Origin: an uncultured Clostridia bacterium
GTDB lineage: Bacteria > Bacillota > Clostridia > Christensenellales > Borkfalkiaceae
Assembly (NCBI GenBank): GCA_947625095.1
Contig: CANQMX010000010.1
Location: forward strand, 1 to 64,000
Direction: 5' to 3'
DNA: 64,000 nucleotides
Shown: positions 48,919-58,349 of the stretch, piece after piece
How positions within the stretch are numbered: the stretch's first letter is position 1
Layout of the letters: every line of letters starts with the position of its first letter
Notes under the pieces: generated by a model
Seen by the model: the letters and a program-made list of their open reading frames with translations, nothing else
Database searches by the model: none
Told to the model about the DNA's origin: nothing
Made by a program: the position numbers and the translations under genes

Positions 48919-51550
48919 CTTCATCCTCCTTTCTGTTTTCGTCGAAGAGTTCCTGCGCATAGTCGCCCGCTTTGATACGGACGCAAGCGCGAAGTTCGGT
49001 AGAGCCTACAAAGAACGCCTGTCCCGTCACCGCCGAGATGATCATGCGCTGTTCCTCGTCGTTGAAACTGTCCCCCGCACGGTACACGTCCAAAACATCT
49101 TTCATGTCGGGCGCGGCGAGCTTGAAGATAAAGTTGTATTGACTGTTCTTTAAGATCGTCGAAGTCTTGTTCCGAAGTTCCTCGTTCGCGTTCCAGTCCG
49201 CGATGTTCTGCGTGGCGGGAATGAACGCGCCGCCGTACTTTCTGATTCGCTTATTCATCGAATAGAAGAAGTCGAGCGCGATCGGGAACTTCGCATCAAT
49301 GAACAGGTGCGCCTCGTCCACGACGATCATGGTGTGCAGATTCGCCCCGTTCTTGTTGCGCTCTCTCGCATTGATGACCTCTTGCTCGATGAAGCGGAAC
49401 ACAAGCAGCATCTGCGCGTTCGCAACGACGTTGTTTTTATTCGCAAAGAGCGATTGGAAGTCGAAGTCGATGATGTCTGCCCCCACTTGCAACGTAGACG
49501 GCGCATTCCAAATATCCGAATATCTTCCGTTGACGAATTTCTGTAAGTACAGTTCTGCCGTGCGCAGATCCCGCTGTGTGAGCGCGTCCATGTCCTCTGT
49601 CTTTTTGCTTTGGAGCGTTTCCATGAGATCGGAAAAGAGCGGAAAGTAGTCCGCAGGGAAGTTCGAGCAATCGGTATTCTCGGTAATTCCCATTCTCGCA
49701 TACGTTTCCACCGTAAGGTTATTGATGAGTTCGATCACGTCCGTAGGCGCATCCGCAAGCACGATCTTAAAGAAACTTTCGAGCATCTTCAAGTGCGTGT
49801 TGAACGTCACTTTGCTGTCTGCGGGCGTTCCGTCCTCGGTCAAAATCTTGTAGATATGGAACGGGTTGATACGTCCCTCCCGCGCATTGCCGACGTTGAT
49901 GATATTGCCGCAAAGATTTCTCGTGAGCGCAAGATACTCCGCTTCGGGGTCAAGGACAATGACTCTCGTCCCATTCGCCCACTCATTGAGAATGAGATTT
50001 TTGAGGAAGAAGGACTTCCCGCTGCCCGACTTGCCGATGATCATAGCGTTGCTGTTCTGATACAGGTTCCCTCTCTTCCAAAGATTGAAGATGAAGGGAT
50101 AGCCGTTGGTCTTATTCTCTCCGAGCAAAATGCCGCCCTCGTCCATGACGAACGTCCGCACAAACGGGAACGCCGCCGCGAGGGAAGAGCTGTTGATGCC
50201 CCGCTCTTGGTTTTTGAGCGTAGACACGGGCGATACCGCCGCCGTTTTGAAACCGTCGACCTGTAAGCCATAGAGCGTAGACGGGCGGAAGTTGCCCGTG
50301 AGCATTGCCCGCCGCACCGCTTTCTTGTAGCTGTCGTTTTTGAGATAGTTGTAGGCGGTCACGGTGAGCGTCACGTCAAACAGGCTCTCGTTCTCTGTCT
50401 GCAATGCGTCGAGCAGGGTGTTCATCGTCTCTTGATGAATTTCCGCGCTGTTCGCGTCGCTTGCCTTGTCCGAGATGATCTGTTTCGTCTGCATTTCGCC
50501 TATCACCTTGTCTATGCGGCGGATGGCTTTCACCTTATCCACCGGCTTGACGTGCATGACGACCTTCGTATTAGGGATATTGAACAGTTCTGCACCCCAT
50601 GCGTTCTTGACACGGAGCGGGTAGTCCGATACCGCAAACGTCGCCGCTTCCGTGCCGTCGATCTCGTACTTGTTGCCGCGGAATACCACTTCTTTCGGCT
50701 TGACCCACGCGACGAGTTCCTCGCTTGGAATATCCTTGCTCTCCCGCTCGTCGAAGTTGCGGGAAAAGCTGTATTTCAAGAATACCGCCGTTTCTCTCAT
50801 GCCGAGAAGTTTCGTGTTCAGCCCGCACTTTGCGATCTCTGCCGCAACGTTGACCGCCGTGCTTTCAAGGTCGAGTTCATTTCTGCCGTACAAAACTATG
50901 TAGTAGTCCGAAAGATACTGTTTGCGGATATTGTTGAGCTTGTCAATGCGGTCGATGCGCTCCCGCAAGATACCTTCCTTGATCTCCTTGACATCGGAAT
51001 ATTCGTCGCCCTCTGCGACCGTTGAAAGTCTGCCGAACAGTTCCTCGGCAAAACCGTCCAAGTTCACGGGGCGGTCGATCTTCACGATGTCCGCGCTTTG
51101 GTTTTGATCGAGAAGTTTTAAGGCGTTCGCAAAGTAATTGATGTCAATGTTCTGCTCCGTAACGTCCTCAATGCCGAAGTTCTTCTGCCCGACCTTGATG
51201 ACGCGCCCAAACGTACCGCCGCCGTACAAGAGTAAACCGTTGTCCTTGATCTCCTTTAAGGAGTAGAGCGCGTCCACGTTCTCTTTCGGGTTCTTCGCGT
51301 CCGACGTGTATTTCTTCTTCGCAAACAGGAATTTGACGTTCTCGAAGATGAAGGTATAGAAGATGCCGTCGGGCGTCGGCATAAACATCACCACGGCGCA
51401 CAGCCCCATGATGACGGCAAATACCCATGCACCCGCCGTGATCGCAATGAAGATAATTCCAAACACCACAAGGGCGACGATCACGTCTGCCATTGAGTAG
51501 CACTTCCATACCGTGTTTTTTACTTTTATTTTTTTGGGAATGATTCTCAT
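48908..51550 (-). CDS. virB4: VirB4-type conjugation ATPase with an N-terminal VirB3-like membrane segment
   Basis: An 880-aa ATPase that powers pilus assembly and DNA transfer at the inner face of the membrane. The first ~75 residues (MRIIPKKIKVKNTV, then two membrane helices) look like PrgI/VirB3 proteins, which are usually separate. The VirB4 body follows, with Walker A GKSGSGKSF near residue 507, Walker B IVVDEAHLF near 743 and the later motifs RKYGGAF and ATQNIADW. Length is typical with the extra domain. GGAGG lies nine bases before the ATG. The start overlaps the stop of the VirB6-like gene in ATGA, so the two are coupled. Confidence 0.95.
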   Translation of the reverse strand: MRIIPKKIKVKNTVWKCYSMADVIVALVVFGIIFIAITAGAWVFAVIMGLCAVVMFMPTPDGIFYTFIFENVKFLFAKKKYTSDAKNPKENVDALYSLKEIKDNGLLLYGGGTFGRVIKVGQKNFGIEDVTEQNIDINYFANALKLLDQNQSADIVKIDRPVNLDGFAEELFGRLSTVAEGDEYSDVKEIKEGILRERIDRIDKLNNIRKQYLSDYYIVLYGRNELDLESTAVNVAAEIAKCGLNTKLLGMRETAVFLKYSFSRNFDERESKDIPSEELVAWVKPKEVVFRGNKYEIDGTEAATFAVSDYPLRVKNAWGAELFNIPNTKVVMHVKPVDKVKAIRRIDKVIGEMQTKQIISDKASDANSAEIHQETMNTLLDALQTENESLFDVTLTVTAYNYLKNDSYKKAVRRAMLTGNFRPSTLYGLQVDGFKTAAVSPVSTLKNQERGINSSSLAAAFPFVRTFVMDEGGILLGENKTNGYPFIFNLWKRGNLYQNSNAMIIGKSGSGKSFFLKNLILNEWANGTRVIVLDPEAEYLALTRNLCGNIINVGNAREGRINPFHIYKILTEDGTPADSKVTFNTHLKMLESFFKIVLADAPTDVIELINNLTVETYARMGITENTDCSNFPADYFPLFSDLMETLQSKKTEDMDALTQRDLRTAELYLQKFVNGRYSDIWNAPSTLQVGADIIDFDFQSLFANKNNVVANAQMLLVFRFIEQEVINARERNKNGANLHTMIVVDEAHLFIDAKFPIALDFFYSMNKRIRKYGGAFIPATQNIADWNANEELRNKTSTILKNSQYNFIFKLAAPDMKDVLDVYRAGDSFNDEEQRMIISAVTGQAFFVGSTELRACVRIKAGDYAQELFDENRKEDEDGD

Positions 51551-52767
51551 TCTTCGCTACCTCCCTCTGCTGCTCCTTCTTCCGCGCCGCTATCCGACGC
51601 ACCGCTTTCGCTCTCCGAATACTTGTCGCCGTCATCCGAACCGGACGAACCACCGTCTCCCGAATCACTGTCCTTGCCTTTCTTTCTATGGGACACAATG
51701 TGTGCAATGCCCTTGATACCTTTTGCCGCAAGTCCTATCGTCATGCCGCCGATAATTCTGCCGCCATAGAACGCGCTCCGAAGGAAGCCGCCGCCCGCGT
51801 GCATATCGTCTGCTTGCCCGAACAACCGTGCAAAGAGTGTTTGACCTGCGGGAATTACCATAGCCCCGCCAACAATCATAAATACTGTAAACATCGCATT
51901 CCCGAAGCCGCTCACATTCGGCAAACTCATCTGCGACACAAACGGCAAAATAAGTACAAAGATATTTACCGAAAGCACAGCACCATAGGCAAGTATGATT
52001 TTCGTAACGAACTGTTCTCTCCAATTTTTGAATCTCGCTCCGTCGTCAAGCACAAGCGTTGACATCGACACAGGCATACAGAAGTATAAGTAGACGATCT
52101 CATACACTCTTTTTGCGAGGTTGAGCGTTGCAATGATTAAAGCGATGCAAAGCGCCACGCCTGCAATCAACGCGGGCAGATACATGAACGTGTTCGGGTT
52201 CACCATGCCGTTGCACTTCCACGAGGTGGGCCATATCCCAAACAGCGCGGCATTGTAGCTGCCGAATATGTCACCAACCGAGTAAGAAGTAATATTTATT
52301 CCGTTGATCGAATGTCCGTTTACCCAATCACCAACACAGGCGTTGAAGATTGCATTCGAGAGCTTTGTCGTATTCCCGATTTGGAAAATCTGTGCGAGAA
52401 GCTGTAACAACCCTCCCGCAATCATAATACCGAGGAATACCACGGCGAGCATCGCCATTGTGCCGAGAAGTGCAAGGAAAAACTTACCGACAATGGTAGA
52501 TACATTTCTGTTGTTAGCAATCATATTCTTGACAAGCCCGACAATCGTAAAGATACACGTCAAGCCAACGGCAAGTATGAAGATACACCAAAAAATCGCC
52601 CCAACGGTTGCATCACCGACAAGCAGTTCTATGATATTGACCTGCTGTCCGTGATAGTTGACAGATGCAACGCCCGAAATCGCGGAGAATATTTCCATTA
52701 TCCCGTCAATCAGTTGTAGCATCCATAGGAACAACTGCAAGCCGATCTCTTGAAAAAAGATTAGCAT
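51547..52767 (-). CDS. VirB6/TrbL-like polytopic membrane protein
   Basis: A 406-aa protein with about seven or eight hydrophobic segments and a soluble C-terminal tail, probably the channel component of the type IV secretion system. Segments include FWCIFILAVGLTCIFTIVGLV, FFLALLGTMAMLAVVFLGIMI and ALIAGVALCIALIIATLNLA. A central stretch (GNTTKLSNAIFNACVGDWVNG ... GIWPTSW) is probably outside. After the last helix comes a basic stretch (SHRKKGKD) and a Ser/Asp/Gly/Glu-rich tail. GAGGAGG precedes the ATG by five bases. Position between the pilin and VirB4 supports the assignment, since sequence identity in this family is low. Confidence 0.85.
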   Translation of the reverse strand: MLIFFQEIGLQLFLWMLQLIDGIMEIFSAISGVASVNYHGQQVNIIELLVGDATVGAIFWCIFILAVGLTCIFTIVGLVKNMIANNRNVSTIVGKFFLALLGTMAMLAVVFLGIMIAGGLLQLLAQIFQIGNTTKLSNAIFNACVGDWVNGHSINGINITSYSVGDIFGSYNAALFGIWPTSWKCNGMVNPNTFMYLPALIAGVALCIALIIATLNLAKRVYEIVYLYFCMPVSMSTLVLDDGARFKNWREQFVTKIILAYGAVLSVNIFVLILPFVSQMSLPNVSGFGNAMFTVFMIVGGAMVIPAGQTLFARLFGQADDMHAGGGFLRSAFYGGRIIGGMTIGLAAKGIKGIAHIVSHRKKGKDSDSGDGGSSGSDDGDKYSESESGASDSGAEEGAAEGGSEE

Positions 52768-52784
52768 TTTTCCTCCTCAATTCT

Positions 52785-52816
52785 AAAAGTTTGGGCGGCG
52801 AGTTATCCCGCCGCCC
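52785..52816 (-). terminator. Stem-loop between the pilin and VirB6-like genes (attenuator candidate)
   Basis: GGGCGGCG (52793-52800) pairs with CGCCGCCC (52809-52816). Read on the minus strand the stem is followed by AAACTTTTA, a weak T-run. It is inside an operon whose next gene starts 26 bases later, so it probably stops some transcripts or protects the pilin mRNA, raising pilin over channel protein. Confidence 0.5.
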
Positions 52817-52828
52817 GTTCGCGTTCGT

Positions 52829-53125
52829 TTACGCGCCCACCCAAGCGGACAGACCGTTGATAAGAAGCGGTGCGCCCATAGCGACGACGAAGATGATTAC
52901 AATGCCGATAATCAGGTTCTTGACCATATCGCGGGCATTGATTTTCTCTTCGTTACGGTGCGCAATGGCGATTTTGATACCCACATACGCGCCCCAAATG
53001 ACGACCACCGCCGCCAAAGCAAGCACGATATAGAGCCAAAAGCTGTCCATGAGCGATTGGAGTTTCTCCACGATTTCCGCAAGGCTTTCGTTCAAGCCGC
53101 CTTCTACTGCCAAAAGATTAAACAT
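52829..53125 (-). CDS. virB2: VirB2-like conjugative pilin
   Basis: A 98-aa protein with two membrane helices (FWLYIVLALAAVVVIWGAYV and NLIIGIVIIFVVAMGAPLL) around a basic, cytoplasmic loop (AHRNEEKINARDM). This two-helix shape and size match VirB2/TrbC pilins of Gram-positive conjugation systems. There is a short N-terminal leader but no long cleavable signal. AAAGGAGG precedes the start. Its nearest relative in view is the C-terminal part of the protein at 46942-48918. A stem-loop follows the gene, as is common after highly expressed pilin genes. Confidence 0.85.
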   Translation of the reverse strand: MFNLLAVEGGLNESLAEIVEKLQSLMDSFWLYIVLALAAVVVIWGAYVGIKIAIAHRNEEKINARDMVKNLIIGIVIIFVVAMGAPLLINGLSAWVGA

Positions 53126-53148
53126 ATACTCTCTTTCCTCCTTTCCGC

Positions 53149-54783
53149 TTAATTCTTCTTGTTCTTCTTTTTCTTCTTGATGATGAAATACGCCGCGATG
53201 CCGCCGCCCGCAAGTACGATAAGCACGACGAACAGCACGATTGACGTTACCCCTTTGCTCCTGCTTCCGCTCTGCAGTTCTCCGTCATCGGGATTGACAG
53301 GCGTATTTGGTTCATCGGGGCTGTCGGGGTTATCGGGGGTTACAGGCGTATTGGAATTGCCTTGATCGTCAGGATTGACGGGCGTGTTGGAGTTGCCCTG
53401 ATCGTCTGGATTCGTCGGATTATCGGGTTTCGTCTGATCGTCTGGATTCGTCGGGTTATTGGGCTTCGTCTGATCGTCGGGATTCGTTGGGTTATTGGGC
53501 TTCGTCTGTTCGTCGGGATTCGTAGGGTTATCGGGAATAGACGGTTCGGCGGATGCTTGTTCGCTGATGCCACCCGAAGTGAGCCAAAACGCTTTCAATT
53601 CGCCGCCCTTCTCGTCGATGATTTTTACCTCATACCTCGCATTGAGGTCGGAATAGAACACTTGCCCGTAGGCGTTTATCGTAAGGGGGGTGAAGTTCGT
53701 TCCGTCCTTTGAGCCGAGAACGGTCAAGCCGCCGCTCTTTACGTCGCCGCAAGTACAGACCCGAAGCGCGATGAAGAATTTGCTGTCCGTATTGTCCTGT
53801 ATATAGAGTTGATACGAATGGCTGTGCTGTGCGGGGGGAGTTTCGGGTTCGGGAATATATCCCGTGTCTCCGCTCGTCACGATGTCGGATATGTAGCTGT
53901 AATTGCACTTGATACAGATATGTCTCGTGTACCCGACGCTCTCGGCGGTCGCTTCCACGACGACGTTCAGATACTCATGCCCCGTTGGTATTTCATAGTC
54001 CGTCACAAAGCGGTCACGGCAGGTCGCGCAGATATGCTCCGTGTAGCCGTAGCTCACGCACGAGGGCGGCGTTGTCGTGAGAACATAGTCATGTCCGAGC
54101 TTGTCCGTGTAATCGGCAACATAGCTGTCCTCGCAGTTGACGCAGGTATAGGTCGTATAGCCGCCCGTCGTGCAGGTCGGTTCTACCACCGCTTTCCCGT
54201 ATTCGTGTTCGAGCGCGTCGATAAAATTGTCGTTGTACGAATACCCGCAGACCGAACAGGTGTGCTTTGTGTAGCCTTGCTCCGTACACTTCGCGGGAAA
54301 CGTTTCGTCATCATAGAGGTGTCCCGTTTCGTCCTCGTACTTATCCGAATATTCATAGCCGCAGACGGTGCAGAAGTGTGTCGTATAGCCCTTATGCGTA
54401 CAATTCGCGGGGACGACGATCTCAACATACCGATGACCGAGTTCGGGCGTAGTTGTCTCCCTGTATGTATCGCCGCAGAGCTGACAGGTGTAGAGGTCAT
54501 ACCCTTTGCTCGTGCAGGTCGCGCCGATCGCCTGTACCGTATACTTATGGTCGGTCGCTTTGGTGTAATTGTCTTTCTTCGTTTCGCCGCAAAGCGTACA
54601 GGTATAGAGCGTGTACCCTTGCTCCGTACACTTCGCGGGAACGGTTTGCGTGACCTCATATTGATGTTCGCAAAGTTCGGAAGCACTTGCTTCTGCCGGA
54701 GCATTGCCGAGCGCAAATACGGACCCGATAAGCATTATTGCTCCGAACGCCGCCAACAAAAGCCGTTTTTTCAGTTTCGTCAT
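53149..54783 (-). CDS. Cys-repeat surface protein with Pro/Asn linker and C-terminal anchor
   Basis: A 544-aa exported protein. Signal peptide at residues 1-34 (GAIMLIGSVFALGNAPAEASA), then seven Cys repeats of ~43 residues (about 38-315) with the pattern KCTEQGYTLYTCTLCGxxY ... GH; the seventh has lost its first cysteine. A beta domain follows (about 330-430), then a spacer of NPTNPDDQTKP-type repeats (about 435-505), one membrane helix (IVLFVVLIVLAGGGIAAYFII) and KKKKKNKKN. No LPXTG is present. The repeats match those in the pilin fusion four genes downstream. AGGAGA is six bases before the ATG. It lies inside the conjugation operon, so a role in donor-recipient contact is likely, though unproven. 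Confidence 0.85.
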   Translation of the reverse strand: MTKLKKRLLLAAFGAIMLIGSVFALGNAPAEASASELCEHQYEVTQTVPAKCTEQGYTLYTCTLCGETKKDNYTKATDHKYTVQAIGATCTSKGYDLYTCQLCGDTYRETTTPELGHRYVEIVVPANCTHKGYTTHFCTVCGYEYSDKYEDETGHLYDDETFPAKCTEQGYTKHTCSVCGYSYNDNFIDALEHEYGKAVVEPTCTTGGYTTYTCVNCEDSYVADYTDKLGHDYVLTTTPPSCVSYGYTEHICATCRDRFVTDYEIPTGHEYLNVVVEATAESVGYTRHICIKCNYSYISDIVTSGDTGYIPEPETPPAQHSHSYQLYIQDNTDSKFFIALRVCTCGDVKSGGLTVLGSKDGTNFTPLTINAYGQVFYSDLNARYEVKIIDEKGGELKAFWLTSGGISEQASAEPSIPDNPTNPDEQTKPNNPTNPDDQTKPNNPTNPDDQTKPDNPTNPDDQGNSNTPVNPDDQGNSNTPVTPDNPDSPDEPNTPVNPDDGELQSGSRSKGVTSIVLFVVLIVLAGGGIAAYFIIKKKKKNKKN

Positions 54784-54794
54784 GTTTGTCTCTC

Positions 54795-57023
54795 CTATTT
54801 GTTTTTTGCTCGCGCTTGCAGTTCATTGAGTTTTACAAGCGCGGATTTGATGTATTTTGCCAACTCTTGAAGTTTCTGATTGATGCTTCCCTCATATTGA
54901 TCCATAATGGCGTTCAAAAGCATGATCTTATCTTCAAGCTTGGCTTTCTGTAACGCCACGGCATCCTGTTCGTCGAGCACCTCACCGATCTTCAATACCT
55001 TTGCGTGGATCTCATCCACTACCTTGTCCCATTCTTCGTCGAGCTTCTTGATGCGCTCGGCTTCCTGTTCCTTGTCGTACCCTTCCCGCTCCGCTTCTTC
55101 CTGTTCGCGGCGCTCGATGCCGTCAAGTATCTTTTCTTCCTCTTTCGCTTGATTGCCGCCCAAAATATCAAAGACGTATTCCCGTTTATCGAACAGCCGT
55201 GCTTCGCGTTTTCCAATGTCCGCTTTGCCTGCGGCAAAGTAAACGTCTTTGAGTTCGTAAGACGGCGTGAACCTCGCCCAAATCGGCTCATAGCCTCTGA
55301 CGGACACGATCGCGTCCCCCTTTTCGTTGCCGTTCAGACGTTCAAGCATACCCACCGTGATGAGCGGCTGATTGCTCGCCCCAGTATTGCTCGACGCGGG
55401 ATTTTCGGCGTTCGTATTGACCGAGAAGTTTTTGACTTTCTTCTGCCCGCACAGATCCGAAAACTCCTTTCTCGTTTCGGGGTCGTCCGAGCCGATGAAG
55501 ATTTTGACGTTACAGTTGGTCTTGATGATGTCGCCGATGTCCCTGCCGTACTTTGCGGTGAGCTGTGAAAAACTCTGCAAAACGAACAGATAGCGGATTC
55601 CTCTCGACCGTCCGACCGTCACCATGCCCTCAATGTTCTCAAATTTCGGTAGATTGCCGAACTCGTCAAGCACGAAGTACGCTTTCCGTTTCAGAATCGC
55701 CGTGTCCGTCTGCTTGCGGCGCAGATTAAGGTTGGCTTTTTCAACCAATTCCTTGTACATCTGTGTAACAAACAGCGTTACGAAGCGGTGGCGCGTTACA
55801 CGCTCATCGGGAACGATGATGAATACGGCGTTGGGCTCTTCGTCCATGTTCACAATGTCGAGGTCGTTTGCACTCGTCATGGAAAGGATGCCGTCGTCCG
55901 AGAGTTGCTGTATGTAGCTATTGACTTCGGATAGGTAGCTTGTGAGCGTTTTGTCGCTCGTGATAAGCACCGTGTTGACAAGTCCCCTTACCTTTGAGTA
56001 TTCGTCCCGCCCTTCGAGAAGATAGGTTTTAAGCGCCGTCGTATCTTCCGAGCAATACTTCGTAATGTTGTGGTAAAGATTGAAAAGCTGTAATTGCTTT
56101 TCGTCCATTTTGCCCTTGATTACGTCCTCGCAGAACGCAAGTACAAGTCCGAAGATAAGGTTTCTCGCGCCCTCCTCCCAAGTGGGCTGGTCTTTGTTCT
56201 GCACGGGGCAGAGCGTGTACACCAAGTCCATCGCGTTCTCGTAAATCTCGTCTTTGAGTTCCTGAACCCTCGTCCTCGCGTCCCTATGGGACAGGAACAC
56301 TTCGTCCCCCGCATAATACTTGCCGTCTTTCTGCACGAGGTTGTTTTCAAGGTCTTTTACCAAGCGGATGCGGCGGAGCAGAACTTCCATCGGATTCCAC
56401 CGCGCCGACGAATACGGTTCACGCAGATCCAAAACGGAAATTTTGTAGCCCTCGCTCTCGAGCTGTTTGGCGTGTTTTTCGTAAAGTTCCTTCTTCGGGT
56501 CTGCCACGACGATGCTCGGCTTCCCTTTGCTTCTTCCGAGAATGGCGATATTCTGATCGACGAATCCCGTCGTCTTGCCGCTTCCCGTTGTACCCACGAT
56601 GAGCGCATGAAGTTGGCTTGTCGAGATAATCTCCACCCCGCCCTTTCTCGTCTTTTCCGCACCGATGACGATTTCGTCGTCGCAGTTCTTTACGCCGTCC
56701 CATGTCGTCACGGTGAACTCTTTCATTTTGCGGAGCTTCTTCGGCGTGAGCCACTCGGTATCTTCAAGATCGTTTTCCCGCAAGGCGATATTCTGCGCGT
56801 CGATGCGGTACATGAACAAGTATCCGATAAGCAGCAGTCCGTTCACCACCCCGACCGTGAGATAGTAGTTCTTATTCCCGAAAATGCCGCCGAAGTCTTG
56901 CCCGAACAGCGAGAAAACGAACGCTATGAGTATGCTGATGAACACAAACAGAAACAGCCACACGGGCAGTCCCGCCTTATGGGATTTTCGCTTTTTGTGT
57001 TTGAACGCTTCGCTTCTATCCAT
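54795..57023 (-). CDS. virD4: VirD4/TraG-type coupling protein
   Basis: A 742-aa type IV coupling ATPase, which brings the relaxase-DNA complex to the secretion channel. Two N-terminal membrane helices (LPVWLFLFVFISILIAFVF and YYLTVGVVNGLLLIGYLFMY), Walker A VGTTGSGKTT near residue 147, Walker B YFVLDEFGNLP near 451, and the motif LFVLQSFSQLTAKYG. The C-terminal ~130 residues are a charged coiled coil (EEEKILDGIERREQEEAEREG), longer than in many relatives, which may bind the relaxosome. It starts one base after the relaxase stop. Confidence 0.96.
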   Translation of the reverse strand: MDRSEAFKHKKRKSHKAGLPVWLFLFVFISILIAFVFSLFGQDFGGIFGNKNYYLTVGVVNGLLLIGYLFMYRIDAQNIALRENDLEDTEWLTPKKLRKMKEFTVTTWDGVKNCDDEIVIGAEKTRKGGVEIISTSQLHALIVGTTGSGKTTGFVDQNIAILGRSKGKPSIVVADPKKELYEKHAKQLESEGYKISVLDLREPYSSARWNPMEVLLRRIRLVKDLENNLVQKDGKYYAGDEVFLSHRDARTRVQELKDEIYENAMDLVYTLCPVQNKDQPTWEEGARNLIFGLVLAFCEDVIKGKMDEKQLQLFNLYHNITKYCSEDTTALKTYLLEGRDEYSKVRGLVNTVLITSDKTLTSYLSEVNSYIQQLSDDGILSMTSANDLDIVNMDEEPNAVFIIVPDERVTRHRFVTLFVTQMYKELVEKANLNLRRKQTDTAILKRKAYFVLDEFGNLPKFENIEGMVTVGRSRGIRYLFVLQSFSQLTAKYGRDIGDIIKTNCNVKIFIGSDDPETRKEFSDLCGQKKVKNFSVNTNAENPASSNTGASNQPLITVGMLERLNGNEKGDAIVSVRGYEPIWARFTPSYELKDVYFAAGKADIGKREARLFDKREYVFDILGGNQAKEEEKILDGIERREQEEAEREGYDKEQEAERIKKLDEEWDKVVDEIHAKVLKIGEVLDEQDAVALQKAKLEDKIMLLNAIMDQYEGSINQKLQELAKYIKSALVKLNELQARAKNK

Positions 57024-58349
57024 TCAATTTTTGATGTCCTCCTCTTTTTTCTTCTTGTCTTGTTTTTTCCTCTCGCGCTCTATTTCTTCCTCAATGTCTT
57101 GCAATCGGTGGGAATAGTCACGCTCAATGATGTCACACTCCTGCCCAAAACTCGAAAAGAATTTTTTACAGCTTCGGCTAATGATCTTGCGGGAAATTCC
57201 GAGCGAGCGTTTGAGCGCAATATCATTCGGCTTTGTCACCTTGCTTTCGTAAAATTCGGGCTTGATGTACTTTGCCAATTTCAACACAAGATTTCCCTGC
57301 CGCCGCCGATAGTCCGCTTCCAAGTCCTCAATGATGTGGATATTCTTTTCGTCGATTTTGTTACGATACTTTGGAAGATTGCTTTCCATTGCCGCCGCCG
57401 ATACATTTGTATCAGAATAGGCGAACGGCATCGTTCCGCAGATGTTTTGGATCTCCCGCTTCCGCTTTTCTACCGCTTGATGAAACCGCATATTTGCCCG
57501 CCGCGCCCGCCCGTCACAGAAAAGTAGCATCCGCACGATCCTGTCCACCCTATCGCGGTATGGTTCCATATCCTTGCTCCCATAGACAATGCGCGCTTCA
57601 TCCTCATTCGGCAAATCCTTTGCAAGCGCAATGATCTCTCTTTTGATTTCTTCACTGTTTGCCATTGCCCGCTTGACATAGGTCAATCCCCGCAACTCTT
57701 TGATCGCTTTGTCCCGCGCTTTGTAGACACGGTTCCTATCGTCGCCCAAAAACAGCCCTGCCTGGACAAAGAAATTGTCGATTGCTTTTTTCTCGATCTT
57801 CCCTCGGCGGCGATATTGAAGTTTGCCGCGCGTGTCCTTGAATTTTGGCTCTTTCTCCCAAAAGACAAAGTGAATATGTAAGTGTTCGGGGTGGTCTAAA
57901 TGCAGGGCGCACATGAGATCTATGTTGTCCTTATTGAGCTTCGCGTCCGAGAAAAACTGCGGGAATGTCCGCTTGACAAGCTCGATACATTTTTCGGGCG
58001 TGTCGATCTTATGCGATTCTTCCTCGTTGATCGAGATAAAACCGTGCCAGATATTCCCCTTGTTCTCTTTCAGCCGTGCTTTCATTTCCGCGGCCTTTTC
58101 TTTTGGGATAACGCCCTTGTCGTTGAACACTCCCGTACTCTTTTGCAGATACTCAAACGCGGTCAATTTCTTCGTTCGCTTGCCCGTCTGTTTTTCTTCC
58201 GTAGTGATATACTCGTAAATGTTTTTTACACCCGTCATATCGTAGAAAGCTCGCTCCCGAACGTGTTCTGTCCGCTCCCTCGCCGTCGCCGATTTCGGAA
58301 GAGAATAGGGCGTGTATTGAATGTTGAACACGACAGGTTGATAGCTCAT
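57024..58349 (-). CDS. Relaxase (MobP/MobL type)
   Basis: A 441-aa conjugative relaxase, expected to nick at oriT and stay bound to the transferred strand. The three-histidine metal site is in LHLDHPEHLHIHFVF (about residues 151-165). A tyrosine nucleophile is likely near the N-terminus (IQYTPYS or RAFYDMTG), as in MobP-group enzymes; GNIWHGFISINEEE also fits the MobL group. The C-terminal third is helical and highly charged. The start overlaps the stop of the upstream accessory gene in ATGA, the usual arrangement of relaxosome genes. The exact MOB subclass is not certain. Confidence 0.88.
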   Translation of the reverse strand: MSYQPVVFNIQYTPYSLPKSATARERTEHVRERAFYDMTGVKNIYEYITTEEKQTGKRTKKLTAFEYLQKSTGVFNDKGVIPKEKAAEMKARLKENKGNIWHGFISINEEESHKIDTPEKCIELVKRTFPQFFSDAKLNKDNIDLMCALHLDHPEHLHIHFVFWEKEPKFKDTRGKLQYRRRGKIEKKAIDNFFVQAGLFLGDDRNRVYKARDKAIKELRGLTYVKRAMANSEEIKREIIALAKDLPNEDEARIVYGSKDMEPYRDRVDRIVRMLLFCDGRARRANMRFHQAVEKRKREIQNICGTMPFAYSDTNVSAAAMESNLPKYRNKIDEKNIHIIEDLEADYRRRQGNLVLKLAKYIKPEFYESKVTKPNDIALKRSLGISRKIISRSCKKFFSSFGQECDIIERDYSHRLQDIEEEIERERKKQDKKKKEEDIKN

